From: Heliocybe sulcata
Lineage: Eukaryota; Basidiomycota; Agaricomycetes; Gloeophyllales; Gloeophyllaceae
Direction of reading: 5' to 3'
NCBI GenBank assembly: GCA_004369045.1
Contig: ML213545.1
Span: 21,775 to 85,774 of the forward strand
DNA: 64,000 nt
Shown: positions 1 through 14,045 of the stretch, piece after piece
Layout: the number at the start of each line of letters is the position of its first letter
Numbering within the stretch: the first letter of the stretch is position 1
The notes under the pieces: model-generated
The model's database searches: none
What the model saw: the letters and a program-made list of their open reading frames with translations, nothing else
What the model was told of the DNA's origin: nothing
Program-made: the position numbers and the translations under genes

Positions 1-2
1 AG

Positions 3-122
3 AGACGGGGCAGCTCCTCCAAGCGTGCCATCGCAGAAACAAACGAGGAGCAGAGGAAGACTCAGCGCAAGTCTCAGACTGGCGACGCTACGAGTTCTCG
101 GCTGAAGATACTCGAGGAGTAA
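3..122 (+). CDS. 3' end of an unidentified gene (partial)
   Basis: An open frame enters from the left edge and ends at TAA 120-122. The 39 visible residues are polar and charged (Ser/Lys/Arg/Glu-rich), as in a disordered C-terminal tail. There is no domain to identify. It could be the last exon of a gene lying mostly outside the window. Composition and the clean stop are the only support, so the call is tentative. Confidence 0.35.
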   Translation, partial: RRGSSSKRAIAETNEEQRKTQRKSQTGDATSSRLKILEE

Positions 123-656
123 GTAGGCCCTGCGGAGGGTTGTATCAGTGCTCTGTGATTTCACGCACTCCTCGAATCCTTTGTATATTTATGCTTCCGG
201 GTAACGCGCGCGTCTGTCCGTTCTCTTCAGGTTGATTCCGATTTCCGTATCATTTATTTATTCTTCCTCCCCACCGGGGCGCTTCAAATTTAAAGATATC
301 TAGTCGTGATCGATTGTACAGCTATGCTTCTGTGTATCTCATGCCCCTCAGTCCGTACAGTATTGGTTGATGTTTAATGTCATTTATTTATTTTAATGCT
401 CCGCGGTGCCAATCGTCAAGCTCAAGGCTCAAGGCCTCACAGAGGTCGACTTCAGAATTTGAGGAATTGGTTTATACATCGCTCCTCTTGTATCGATCCT
501 ACAGTTTGGACATCCCATGGGCGCGTTCGCGTACTGATAGTCGACCTCACTCAGTTTCCTTCGATCACACAAGAGAAGGAGCCATGGTGTCCGAGCCGCG
601 CACGAATCGATACCGACGCAACGTCGTAATCATATTGCTCGCGGCATAATCATAAC
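123..656. other. intergenic, no gene seen
   Basis: AT-richer than its neighbours. It probably holds the 3' UTRs of the left-edge gene and of RIX7, which converge here. Short open frames overlap in several frames without recognisable motifs. Confidence 0.5.
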
Positions 657-3284
<2,628 letters not shown>

Positions 3285-4055
3285 CCCAGACGGCTGAACG
3301 AAGTAAAGTTGAAGGACGCGTTGAGGACGCGACTTGAATAAATTTTGGCGAGCTTTGTTTCGGGGTCCTAGCCAATACGTCAAGACCCCGAACAGCTCAT
3401 AGTGATCAGTATTTGTGGCCAGAGGGCAGTGGGCTCAGAACGCTAGCGAGCAGGCCACACAATTGAAGTTAAGATATCTAGTCGTGCCCGGATTGACCGT
3501 CGTGCTTTTCTGACGGTGGCTAACTCTACTCTAGTGCTCTTTTTTGGTCTTCGCGGCCAAAGGTGGAGGATCCCCCAAGGAAAATGGGCACGACCTGAGT
3601 CACTTTTGGCCTATAACAACGCCCTCGATCCAGAATATCTGCTCCATGTCCTCCCTCCCGAGCTCTCTGGCGACAACTTCATTTGATACCTACTGTCTGA
3701 ATTGTCCTCATCTCCATTCCCAGTCTCCTCTGAGTATACCACTTCTGATTACCTGATTCCGAACGAGACTGTCCAGTGCGCGCAGCTCTCAGTCCTCATT
3801 CTCCTTCTCTAGCTAACAGGTCACGCTCCGGCAATATCCCTTTCTCGGCTGCTTGCTAGGGTTTCACTGCGACTACGACTCATCGCACTCATCTTACGAG
3901 ATATTTCCTGATGAACGCGGAGGTCACCTATCGTACGACAACGCAATTGTCACGGCAAGAACACAACAATCTCCACCTATTTCTGCGAGTCTATTGGCGA
4001 GCAGGGCTTTATACATTTCCCCGACGGCAACATTTCCATCGCAATAGCGCAAACC
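3285..4055. other. intergenic, upstream region of RIX7
   Basis: The region upstream of the RIX7 start. Short open frames occur on + but have no motif or start context. I see no RNA gene and no repeat. Confidence 0.45.
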
Positions 4056-4390
4056 CTACACCTTCTGATGCGGCGCGCCCCACTGACTCCCCTTCGTCCA
4101 CGCCTCGTACTTCTCCCAGTCATGTATCATAAAGCACTGCTGCCTGCTCGCAATAACAACGCGCGGGCTGCGATCGCAGAGCTCTGCATCGTACTCAGTA
4201 ATCAACGCGGCGCGCTTATCCTCATCCACAGTGGGAGTGGAGTAGATCTCGGAGATGGCGCTGACGAGGTTGGCCACCTCGAGGACGGTTTATGAAGTCA
4301 TCCGGAGACGTTCGAGTGCATCGTCAAGAGGCAACAGTATTTGACTCTGGAGGATCAAAGTCCGAAATGTCTCAGCGACCGGACTCTAGC
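4056..4390 (-). pseudogene. C-terminal remnant of an unidentified gene
   Basis: One minus-strand frame reads about 110 residues of protein-like sequence, interrupted only by a single TAA near 4295. The part after the stop is rich in aromatic and charged residues (for example HDWEKYEAWTKGSQWG) and ends cleanly at 4056. No start codon or intron is apparent. It reads like the tail of a broken gene whose upstream part is gone. The family was not recognised. It lies 3' of the MYND gene and could be a decayed relative, but nothing proves that. Confidence 0.4.
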
Positions 4391-4572
4391 GCGTTCCGTT
4401 GGCGAGCGTAAAGGGACAGTTCTCTTTTGGCGGACGTCAATGTATAATGGCACCTTCCTAGCTATACAGCATTTTGAACGCAGTACGACGATAATCCAAG
4501 GTCATTCGGGAACGAGAAGGCACATATGCAAATATGCAAAGACTGGAGAACGGGTATGCCCGCCCTCTCGCA

Positions 4573-5571
4573 TCACGTCTTGCAATCGCGCTTGTGATGC
4601 TTCCAATCGCCGCGCTGACAAGCCCTAGGCGGAGCGCAATACCTCGCCTTCTTACACCGACCACAACTCAAAACCAGCCGATCTTCTCTCCCGCAGAACG
4701 CACAACACACATCGCCCCTCCTCATCCGCCTCGCGTCTTCCTCCTGGACCACACGCTTCAACGTCCTGTCCTTATGCTTCTGAGTAACGGTCCCCAACAG
4801 GCTCCTCGGGCACGTGTGCCCGCTGTTCTCCACGACATCGACGTTCCCGCCGTGCGCGAGGAACCAGCGCAGGGCATCTACTGCGCGGGGGAGGTCCCGC
4901 GCGTCCCAGACCATGCAGATCTCGTGCGCGGGGACCTCGCCGTAGCGGTTCCGGTGGTTGACGTCGCCGCCCGCGTCGTACAGGAGCCGCGCCAGCTCCG
5001 GGTCGAACGCGGGCTTGGTGGAGACGCTGTGCGCGAGGGCGGTGGTGCCGGAGACGTCTGCGCCGTCGACGGGCAGTTGGGCTACTTGGCGATGGCGAGG
5101 TGGCTGGACGCGAGCTGGGTGGCGAGGAGGAGCACGTTGTAGATGGGGACGTTTGTGGGGCCCCAGCGCAGCCCGTAGAGGTCGGCTGACGCGGACGTGC
5201 GCCCGAGATCGTCTGGTTGGCCGGCTGCCTTGTGCTTTTCGACGCGGGGTTTGGAAATCCCTTTTCACACCCTCGAGATCGCCCATGAGCAAGGAGCGGC
5301 CGTAGGTATCGAGATCACATGTCGGGTCGAGATAGCGGGAGGTGGCGTAGTTGCGCAGGCGTTGCGCTTCCGCGCCTTTGACGGGTCCGTCGCTGGGTGT
5401 CCTGTGAGTCTCGTGCTACTGGAATAGATATTGGCAGACCTGGTGATGAGTTCGTCTGTAGATCTGAGTAGACAGGATATGATCAGGCAGTTGTTACCGA
5501 GTGAGTAAGTCGCGTGAGTGGCATGGAGCGTACCTCCCTTGCCCTTTGTCCAGGCCCTGCGTAACTGACAT
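4573..5571 (-). pseudogene. MYND zinc-finger / ankyrin-type protein with two frameshifts
   Basis: The N-terminus starts at ATG 5571 (MSVTQGLDKG...) and two short introns join it to a body containing GPVKGAEAQRLRNYAT. Then come ankyrin-like helices (VNHRNRYGEVPAHEI) and a C-terminal MYND finger (CAFC...CGRC...YC...CQRGDWKHHKRDC). Family knowledge: MYND fingers mediate protein-protein contacts. Two indels break the frame. One is at an AAAAGGG run near 5261-5268 (one extra base). The second is near 5080-5087 (one base short). The 170 bases between them read as normal protein (GLRWGPTNVPIYNVLLLATQ) in the alternate frame, so the two errors cancel. The finger also has five residues instead of the usual three between the YC and CQ cysteines. 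This is either a recent pseudogene or a gene hit by two sequencing errors. The finger and its flanks are otherwise well kept. Confidence 0.7.
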
Positions 5572-6825
5572 GATTTCTGCCCTTATCCTTGCTTCGTCGC
5601 GTGTCACACGTCTCATAATATCAAGAAATTTGGTTGGATGGTGTATATGTAAATGAGAGACTCAGACGACTAGAACCGCAGTTCGAGATCAAGAGACGCG
5701 ATGTGATGTGACGGGAAAAGCGTGCGACGACGCGTAGCAATCACGTGGTGCGAACACTCGTCTCAAAGTATCCCTATCGAGTGCGCATTTGGCAAGTCCG
5801 CAGTATAGAGGTTGCAGCTGTACATGTTGTGAGTTTGACTCCACGCAGCAAGGATATCGACCCTCGGGTTCGAATGCGTAGGTACAGTACTTGTGTAAGG
5901 ATGGCTACACTACGATTTTGCCACGGTCGCCCTTTTATGTCTGTCCATTCTATAGTCTCCTTTGATATTCTGTCCCAACTGTCTTCTCTGGGGTATAGTG
6001 CACATTGGGAGGTTGGTTTCCGTACGACGACGAGAGGAGAACAGGCTTCTTCCACAACCGAAGGTCTGTCCTGTCGATACGCGAACGTAGCTATGCTATT
6101 CATATTCATGCATTTCGTCTTGCGATCTGGATGTATACAAAGTATGTCATCTAAAGCAGCGCACATTCTGGAAGGAAATAGCGCGAAGGACGGATACAGC
6201 CAATCTCCGAGCTTGCAGGAGGATAATCCATCTACTTTTGCGAGACGTCGCCGCTCCGTAGCGAAGTGTATCTCCGTATGAGCAAGAAACGGCTCTTGCA
6301 TTTCAGCATGTTGTAGTTTAATGAGAGCTTATTTAACGTTTAGTCAGTAAATACCCGTGCGGAGAAGAACAAGTCGCAACTTGACAGTTACTGACAGAGA
6401 ATTGGCAGTGATTTGGACCCCTAGGGTGTATACAGCGTGAGCAGGCATTTATGTGGACACGTTGACTGTACCTGCGCGTGGTAAACAAGTGATTGATCCA
6501 AAATAACAAGACTGTAGCTCACGGGCGTCGCAAATAGGATTCCCCGCAGTCATGGTAGCGTTTGGGACACCCGTGTGAGGCGTCAAGAAACCACAATCAG
6601 TTGGAAAGACCGGAGCGTCGCATGGACGACGCGGACAGGTAGCGATGAGAAGTGCTGCCAGATTGGTGAGATGACCTCGGTCGGTAAAGACAATCTCTAT
6701 TATCACTGTCAACGGGTATATGAGCGACTCTGGGCCTGGAATAGAGGAAGCGAAAGGCCTCACCAGAACCCCGGGGATAGTCCTTCCACGATGCACATGA
6801 CGTCGGCAAAGTTGATCCGTTAACG
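5572..6825. other. gene-poor stretch
   Basis: Both strands are open for about 530 bases at 5745-6300, but neither translation has a motif, a signal peptide or a plausible intron structure. I see no RNA gene or clear repeat. Confidence 0.4.
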
Positions 6826-7777
6826 TTAAGATACAAGCTTTAAGAGTGTGACAATCGAGTTCCGCTGCGAGATGAAGTGGCGGTACGCGAAGGCGACACG
6901 ATTGACGTGACTTGTAGGTGTCGGTGGGTGCGAAAAGTCAATCTTGAGCTCGGGATCTTCTGCTGGCAGTTTAAGCTTCGGGACTACCTCTGATCGCCGA
7001 CCGGGCTTGCTGCGACGGTATGCATCCATACCTTCAAGTATCTTCGCCTCTCGTTGCAAAAGAAGTGTCGATGGGCCTGTGAGGAGTCTTAATGATCAGA
7101 TGTTCGGCCATAACAAAACCTACGGTCCTGGACACGGAACAGAAACGAGATCTGCGCAAACGTAAGGGCGATACACGCCACTTGTGGGTGCGTATGGGTC
7201 CATAAATTTAGACCGACGCCTAATTATAGCAAAGTCCGCTCCGGATTCGAGTGAAATAACCGTGCTGAAAACCATCGAGCATATGAACCACGTACAACAG
7301 AGGTTATCTTTCTGACGCACCTCACATTCAACCATCCCAGTGCCCTTTGCTTGTACTCGGATGGCTGCCACGAAGCCCTGCCCTAACGCCGGCCCGCGCA
7401 CCCCGACCCGATCTCCCGGTCCACGCCGTTGGTCCCAGTTTATCCACAAAATAGCGCCCACTTTGCCATTGTCCCGCCCAACCCAGCAACGCCACAGGGT
7501 CGCCATTTCCAATCCCACCTCGTGTCCGCAGCGTGGTCGTGGCGAAGAAGGCCTGGGCAGCTTCGCGTGGGAGCGATCGCACCAGCACGCCCGGATGTCG
7601 ATCTCTGCCCAAACTGAGCGTCCCCGCTAATTATAGCGCTGTGGCGAGCACTCTCGAGCATGTTATACGACTTGTTCATCGTCTATGCTCATCATTTATC
7701 GCAATGGCCAAAAAAACCGGCTCATCGACGGACTGGAGGGAGAATACCTCGCAGGACGCAAGGCTGCAGTGATCGAC

Positions 7778-7888
7778 CGGCACAGCGGTGCCGTGGCCAA
7801 AGGTCAAAGTGCAGGACCGCCTTCCTAGCACTTTGACATCAAGACGGGACCCACAAACCGTTCTTTGTGACGCCCACAAGGCTTAAAA
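7778..7888 (+). promoter_or_regulatory. Promoter of zinc-finger gene A: two palindromes plus TATA-like box
   Basis: Palindrome 1 (7778-7793) is CGGCACAGCGGTGCCG, a CGG-N10-CCG arrangement. Palindrome 2 has arms GTCAAAGTGC (7803-7812) and GCACTTTGAC (7828-7837). A TATA-like CTTAAAAG follows at about 7882. The same three elements in the same order and spacing precede copies B and C, although the surrounding sequence has diverged. That conservation is the evidence for function; no binding protein is known. Confidence 0.65.
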
Positions 7889-8085
7889 GTCGCCTGCAAT
7901 TTCCCCTTGCCCATATCCCCCCACTTCCGAGCACCTATCGCCTCCGCGTCCGATACCTCCCTTTACGCGTTAGCCCTCTGCTGAATACGCGATCAACATC
8001 ACTTCGACGCCACTCGCCACACTCGCGCTCGACGCCACTCCGCCCAACGCACACCCTCGCATCCAACACAAGTCCACGACTCACC

Positions 8086-9782
8086 ATGCCCGACTCACCT
8101 CCGCCCACCACCCCCAAACCAGGCGCCGCCTCGCCGCCCCAAGACCCCGACACATTCGACATCTGGTCCTGGCTCAAATTCACCGACGACAAGGTACGCC
8201 TCCCCCTCTCCTCCAACCAAACCCACACTAACTCGCCACACAGACCCCAGAGCCAGTCGAAACCCCCGCAGACACACCCGACCCCTGGCTCGCCATCGCC
8301 GACTTCTGCACCGCCGTCCTCCCCCCTCCCTCCGCCACCGCCCAACCCGCCCTCCGCCGGCGCACCCTCGACGACGCCCGCGTCCTCGGCAACCCCGCCG
8401 AGATCATGGGCCCCCCCGTCCAGTCCACCCACTCCACCGCATCCGCACCGCCACCCATCTCGCCTCCCCTGCCCTTGCCCGTCCCCGAAACCACATCCTT
8501 CTCACCGGCGCCCCAGCCCAGCCATCTAACCTGGTCCGCAGACCTGACCATGGCAGACTTTGAGTTCAACATGGTCAGCCGCGCGGACCTCTTCCTCACC
8601 GCGCCAGCACTCACTCACCGCTCGCGCGAGCCCACGCCTTTCACCTTCCGCGAGCCCACGCCCTTCACCTTCCGCACGCCCATCCCCACCTCCCGCCGCT
8701 CCGTCACCCCACCCCGCGCCTCTCTCTTCTCAGACAACTCCGACGCGCGCTCCGCACAGGGCGGCAGAAAAGTCATCGAGATCTCAGACGACTCAGACGA
8801 CGAGCAACGCACCCGCACCCGCACCCCTCCCCCTCCCTCCCTTCCTTACCCGTCCTCTTCCAGACGCGCCAGGACTCCTCCGTTCACGCCGACTAGGAAC
8901 GCCACCCCAGGCCCAGGCCCTTCGACAGTCGCTCGCCGCCAACACCCCCCCGCACCCGCCTCTCCTCCCCCCACTCCACGGCCCTACACAGGCGGCAAGG
9001 CTCCCCGCAACCTCGAGCTCCACCGCCAAACGCCCTACCCACCCTCAAAGCCCCATCCCCAGCCCAAGAACAAGGGCAAGCAGCGTGCCCCCGCCGACGA
9101 CGACGACGAGCCCACGCAGACAAAGCGAAAAGGCAAGCAGAAGGAAACGCCACTCGAGGCGGACGTACCGCGCCCGGTCCTCGCGCTCAACTTCGACCCC
9201 GCAGACTACGACTTGTCCTTGTCCGCTCAAGACGAGGGAGAGGAGGAGGAGGAAGAGGAGGAGGAGGAGCGGCGCGCCTCCTCGTCGGCGGTACAGCTCG
9301 AGGACACCGAGGAGGACGAGTACGAGCCGAGCGACGACAGCGACGACGAGCGCGACGGCAGCTGGTCTCCGAGCGGCAGTGGCAGCGGCAGCGGCACCCA
9401 AAAACGCAAGGCGTCCAAACCCAAGCCCTCCACCTCTCCCGCCCGTCCCTCCAAAAAGCAACGCACCCTCCCCTCTCCCGCCCAGCTGCGCAAAACCACG
9501 CGGCACGGCGCCTCCGAGTGGCTCTGCCCGCACGCGGGCTGCGGGCACCGCACCAAGGCCAAGGGCGACATGGACCGGCACCTGCAGAGCGCGGCGCACA
9601 TGGCGCCCGCGTGGGCGTGCAAGCGGTGCGGGCACCCGTTCCAGAGGCATGATTCGATGAAGAGGCATTGTGAGGGGCGGGCGTGTCCCGGGGGGAGGCA
9701 TGCGGTGGGGGAGTGTGATGGGGCGCATGAGCATGGGTGTGAGGACGAGGAGGAGGAGGAGGAGGAGGGGGGGAGGCGGTGA
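8086..9782 (+). CDS. Two-finger C2H2/C2HC zinc-finger protein, copy A
   Basis: About 548 residues from two exons, 8086-8193 and 8244-9782, with intron 8194-8243 (GTACGC...CACAG) in phase 0. ATG 8086 is chosen because the spliced first exon aligns with those of copies B and C. Most of the protein is disordered: Pro/Ser-rich, with a repeated EPTPFTF unit, a basic KGKQR segment and Asp/Glu runs. The conserved YTGGKAPRNLELHRQ motif sits in the middle. The C-terminus carries two fingers: CPHAGC-x12-H-x5-H, and CKRC-x12-H-x5-C, each preceded by Trp. An acidic tail follows. A nuclear DNA-binding role is inferred from the fingers and composition; no named family was recognised. Codon use is much GC-richer than in copies B and C. 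No disruption. Confidence 0.8.
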
Positions 9783-11135
9783 TGGAGGGTGCCACCAAGA
9801 GGGGGGCGGTCGAGTCCTATGGGTTTGGGTACGGCTTTTGTTCGCGCAAGTGGCATTCTTCGGTTTCGATGGATGATTTCGCTTACCTTTTGTATTGTTC
9901 GTCGCGGCTATCATTCACGTTTTTCTCTCTTCGCTATTGTTCATTGTCCACATCGTGTAGTTTAGTTTCCTGCTTCGGTCGTATTATCTTGGTGTAGTTT
10001 ATTGACGTCCTGTTGTATTTCTTTCTTATTCATTCTCTTGGATTCAAATTCGGGCTTCAACTCAGTGAACGCACACCAGCTGGGACGAACGCAGACCGTG
10101 GGTCCAAACACAACATAGGGACTGTCGTGTCCATGAGCAGCGCCGCCATCTCGCACTAAAACGATGATGATCCCGAGCGACTAGATCGCGAAAAGAACAG
10201 CAGATTAGGAACGAACGTCGGTAGACAAGATTACTCGAGGTCCGTCCGTATTGGCAGCGACTGCTCCTCCTTCGCCAGCGCATCCCAGTCTGCCGATCAA
10301 GTTATAGCATGCTGAACAGACCACTACGCGGAGAGCCGAGTGAAGGATAAATGGAGTACCGCACCGTAAACGTGACTGGAAAGCACCAGAAGAAGTCCAG
10401 AAGGGTCACTGGGTCTTCACGAAGAGGGAATGACGTGAAGCTGCTTGAACACCGCTGCGTAAAGGAGGAAGAGCTTGTGAATCCACGGGCGCCAACCAAA
10501 TAGACCCGCGAGCAACGGGAACGCAGACGATCTTCGCCGTACGGAGGAGGGTGCCGTGGAGTCTCGGTTTTCCAGTCAGGATAACGATCTTCTTGGGAGG
10601 CCTCTGAGTAGATCGAGAAGAGGAGAGTCATACAAGATGAGCAGCGATACCGACATCGACCTCGCTGTTCTCTCTAATCCGAGAGACAGTGCATCAGATG
10701 CACAGCACCGACGGGACCAAAGAGACCGATGCCTACCTGTCGCGGTATAGATGCGTCTCCACGACGCCCGTCGGTCATCTACTGTAATCGCACCTCCTCT
10801 ACCGCTTCGGCAGCATCTCCACCGCCATTTATACGTCTACCAGGAGCAGGGGCCTGTGCTTGTAGCATAACAGAAGTAGCCCGTTTCCATAGTTTGTGGG
10901 TCCCCTCTTGACGGGCGCCTAATCGACGACGGGCGAAGAAACCTCAGGTGCGGAGCGTAACGCGATTCTCTCATGCATACGCTGGCTCAGAGACGGCAGG
11001 AGCTTCAGCAAAGAGCTAGAAGATGTTGCAGGCTCAGCGGGGGACGGCGAGAAGGCAGGTAAGAGTGGAATAAGAACACGTCAATATTCAATATTCAATA
11101 CCAGCGACTGCCGGCATTGGCCGATGGCCCTTGCC

Positions 11136-12489
11136 CCTCCCCGCCACCTTGTTCGATCCGGGCTCTAGTGAAAGCCGTCACGCACGCGTGCAAACAACGA
11201 AACTTTCCGCTCGGGGCGAAAGGTCGTCTGTCATCACATTTACATGCAAGCCTAGGTTGCGCTCGTTTATGCCGATTGCCTTCACAGGTATGGTTTGAGC
11301 GACTACTATCCCAAATATTAAGAGCAAGCGCGAGCGACGAAATGGATCGAGCGGAACGTCCACTGGCTTAATGTTTCTACTTGCTCACTGCACATGAATA
11401 TTAATAGCCGGAACAGATCGATTCCATGGCAGACGTAGAATGAACGTGAGCCCAACGACCCTACTCACGCTGAACCCGAGTCTACGAGGGTAGTACCCTC
11501 ATCCTCGTCAGTCCTGACCTGAATTCCGCTTGTCATGCTTTCAGAATGCCCACCTTGATCTACGCTTACATTTGTGCAGTACGTCTCCCCCTCCTCCCGC
11601 CTCACACTCATTCTTCTCCCTTTCCCTCAGAGGTGCCGAATCCCAGCCACTCGCATCGCAATTGCACCTCTATATCCATGCCTCTTGTGCCATCCCGGAT
11701 TATAGTCTCTACTCCATCCGCTATCCCAGCTAGACAAATGTGTGCTTCTTCTATCCCTACAAAGCATCTCTCTACAGAAGACAAGCGCCAGCGCCCACAC
11801 AACTTCTCACAAGCTCTACGATTCAGAATGGACTAGCCATACTGCCTTCAAAATCAAAAGCACGACTCAAAATGCGAGCTTATCTCTCCTCGCACATCTG
11901 TACGCAACGCTCCTCTGCCAGGCACAGACTGTTTCCTAACGGCTCATTATCCTCTACTCCAAATTCATCGCGACAAACGCCCTTGCTCCCCAACACCCTC
12001 ACCCCTTTCTTATTCCCAACCCGCTCACTGTCTTTTCACCACCACCATTACCTCCCTCGCGTGAAGCACGTCTATCAAGCGCCTCACCTCCACGCCCACT
12101 CATTGCTACTACGCTTCCGCCGCCTGCGAATACACACATTTGTGCGTACGAACATATTTAAGCTCACCCGACACCGCGTGTCCTTATGTGCCACTCTACT
12201 TACAGAGCCCCGAGCGATCTTCAGGCACACGTCGGATCAGTGTTTACTCAGCTTCTACTCTGCTGACACCGAACCTCCCCGGTCATCACGGCGATGCTGA
12301 GGCAGGTTTGTACCAGCGGGGATAGCAGCCGTTCTCGGTCCTCAATACTTGTGGGGAAGATCTCTCCCATGGTGCACGTTCATCTTTCCTAGGTCTCTGC
12401 CTTTAAAAGAGGAGCACAAGCGTCTCTATCATTCGCCATCCCCACGACAGCGGAGCACCAGAACCCCTCCTACCCGCTCTCACTCCCAG
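11136..12489. other. intergenic, weak coding-like traces only
   Basis: Open frames exist at 11546-11836 and 11740-12300 on +, but they lack a signal peptide, known motif or convincing splicing. They are His/Pro/Ser-rich, as expected for C-rich noncoding DNA. Pyrimidine-rich stretches near 12400-12480 are consistent with the promoter of the next gene. Confidence 0.4.
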
Positions 12490-13089
12490 ATGCGTCTCGC
12501 CTTCGTTGCATCCGCTCTCTCTGCGCTCGCAGCGCCCGTCCTGGGCGTTGTCATCAGTACGCCCACTAACAACTCCCCATCTCACTTTCTTCAACTAACG
12601 TCACACATCCAACAGCCACAACAGAAACAGTATCTTACATCCAGACCTGCCCCTACTTCGTCTACACGCCCTACTGGACAGTCACCGACGCAAGCGTCAC
12701 GAAAACCCTATCTCTCCCATCCACGTACGTACCTACTCTCTCATCAACGAACACATCTGATCAGCCTGCGACGGTAGGACCACCTCAACCTTTTACGTCA
12801 CCGAGTTCAGCCTGAGCGGCATCCCCATCTTCACCTTACCGACCCCGCCCGCTTCCCTCGATCCCAGCGCAACATATACAACCACCGTCGTAGACTACGT
12901 GCGTGTCGAATTGCGCCACCAATTGCTCTTGCGTTGACTTGTTATTGTCTGTAGCCGTGCACCACGACAGAGGGCGTCGCGACGATTCCCACCACGAAGA
13001 CCGTCTATAGCGGTACGACCACCACCACGGCGTGGGCCGCGACTGAGACTGTCACGAGCGTTGTGGCGACGTTGACGTATTTTGGTTAG
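12490..13089 (+). CDS. Small Thr-rich secreted protein
   Basis: Spliced from four exons. Exon 1 encodes a textbook signal peptide (MRLAFVASALSALAAPVLG). Introns start GTACGC (12555), GTACGTAC (about 12724) and GTGCGTG (about 12900), and end CAACAG, GGTAG and CTGTAG. The mature protein is about 135 residues, rich in Thr/Ser/Tyr, with few cysteines (QTCPYF and YPCTT) and a Thr run before the end (TAWAATETVTSVVATLTYFG). Such composition suggests O-glycosylation and a cell-wall or extracellular location. No family was recognised. A decayed relative lies just downstream at 13709-14045. The model is supported by frame continuity over all three introns. Confidence 0.7.
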
Positions 13090-13708
13090 GATGGGAAGGG
13101 AATGGGTATTGTTTGTCGTCTTTAGTTAGTATTGTCGAGCAATGTGCCACATTCGTGAACGTGCAATGAAGAATGGCTAAGCCGACGGCATCTCGTTTGG
13201 GCCGAGTAAAAGCGCCCGAGGGTTAACGCCCTCTCTACCTTCATCTGGCCCACACTCCTTGCTCCAGGTACCTCCGGGACCGAGCTCAGCGACAGGCCTC
13301 AGGAAGAAACATCCCCATCCGGGTTCGGCATCTATGCATGGTGTCAACAGACTGCCCCATGGCCCATGGGTGTCCTCTCGGTTGTATCAACACGAGAAAG
13401 GGGATCCTCTGTCTCACAAGACAGCCTAAGTGTTATCCGTACCTGGTCGATGATCGACTGTCGACTCGTCTAGCACCCGAGTTCAATCGGCGATGGCGAC
13501 CGCACTATGGTCATATCGAGTGCAGTTTCCGAAGACCGCTGACCACTTAAGGGGACGAGATTCATCGGACTTGTTGGCTCGCATGCTAAGCATCAACCTG
13601 AAAACCAACGATCAAAAGAGGCACATAAGAGACGCGGCCCACTGCCATTGCTTGGCCTCAGTATGTGGTGTATCTCCTCTCATAGTCCGAGGGTCTCATT
13701 CGCAGCAG
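13090..13708. other. spacer between the secreted-protein gene and its pseudogene
   Basis: No open frame with motifs. It presumably holds the 3' UTR and terminator of the upstream gene, plus the decayed promoter of the tandem copy. Confidence 0.4.
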
Positions 13709-14045
13709 ATCCGTCTTTTCGCTCTCGCACCCGCACTGCGCGTGCAAGTCAGTGAGTCCTTCCACGTACTGCTCTTGCTCTCAGCGCATATCGCCCCACT
13801 ATACAGCCTCCACATGGACGACACCTACATCCAGACTTGCCCCCACACAATCTTCTACCCGCCCCGACGATAAAAGCAGCTTCTACCACAGAGACCATCT
13901 CTCTACCGTACACCATCCTCCTGACAGCCCATGACAAAACAAACTGAGCGTCTCTCCGTTCTAACACGACGAACACATTCTCAGTGGCATAATTCTCCCT
14001 GTCTTCTACGAGCCCACGCCGACTGTCGTCTACTATGCCAGTGCC
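13709..14045 (+). pseudogene. Decayed tandem copy of the Thr-rich secreted protein gene
   Basis: At 13709 the sequence CAGATCCGTCTTTTCGC matches the start of the upstream gene (CAGATGCGTCTCGCC), but the ATG has become ATC. The donor context CAAGTCA/GTGAGT and acceptor CTCTCAG follow at the expected places. The next piece encodes TYIQTCPHTIFY, matching SYIQTCPYFVYT of the intact copy. After that the frame stops. A further piece near 13995-14040 encodes LPVFYEPTPTVVYYA, resembling exon 3. This is a tandem duplicate that has lost its start and its frame. Confidence 0.6.

Larger units (their letters stand above)
6826..11135 (+). repeat. Subtelomeric module A (oldest-looking of three copies)
   Basis: This block is homologous to 37465-41400 and, inverted, to 50355-55085. 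Shared landmarks in order: a left edge near a GATACAAGCTT-like word; the paired promoter palindromes at 7778-7837; the zinc-finger gene 8086-9782; a 3' flank with GTGTAGTTTAG and GCTTCCTGCTTC-like words; a far flank around 10630-10800; and CCGGCATTGGCCGATG at the right edge. Copy A is GC-richer and more diverged than B and C, and its 3' flank is about 400 bases longer. B and C are plainly closer to each other. Edges were judged by eye and are good to a few tens of bases. Confidence 0.8.

Noticed and set aside
5860-5890. T-arm-like GGGTTCGAATGCG
   Set aside because: Stem does not pair and no other tRNA arm fits.
5745-6301. Long open frames on both strands (178 and 175 codons)
   Set aside because: Neither has a motif, signal peptide or sensible splice sites; two overlapping antisense frames of equal length are likely chance.
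7340-7640. Possible second gene upstream of the zinc-finger gene, shared by the three modules
   Set aside because: The open frames differ between copies and no single frame is kept in all three, so the conserved DNA is better viewed as flank.
9045-9914. 289-codon antisense frame over zinc-finger gene A
   Set aside because: A shadow of GC-rich coding sequence; it reads low-complexity Leu/Ala/Arg runs.
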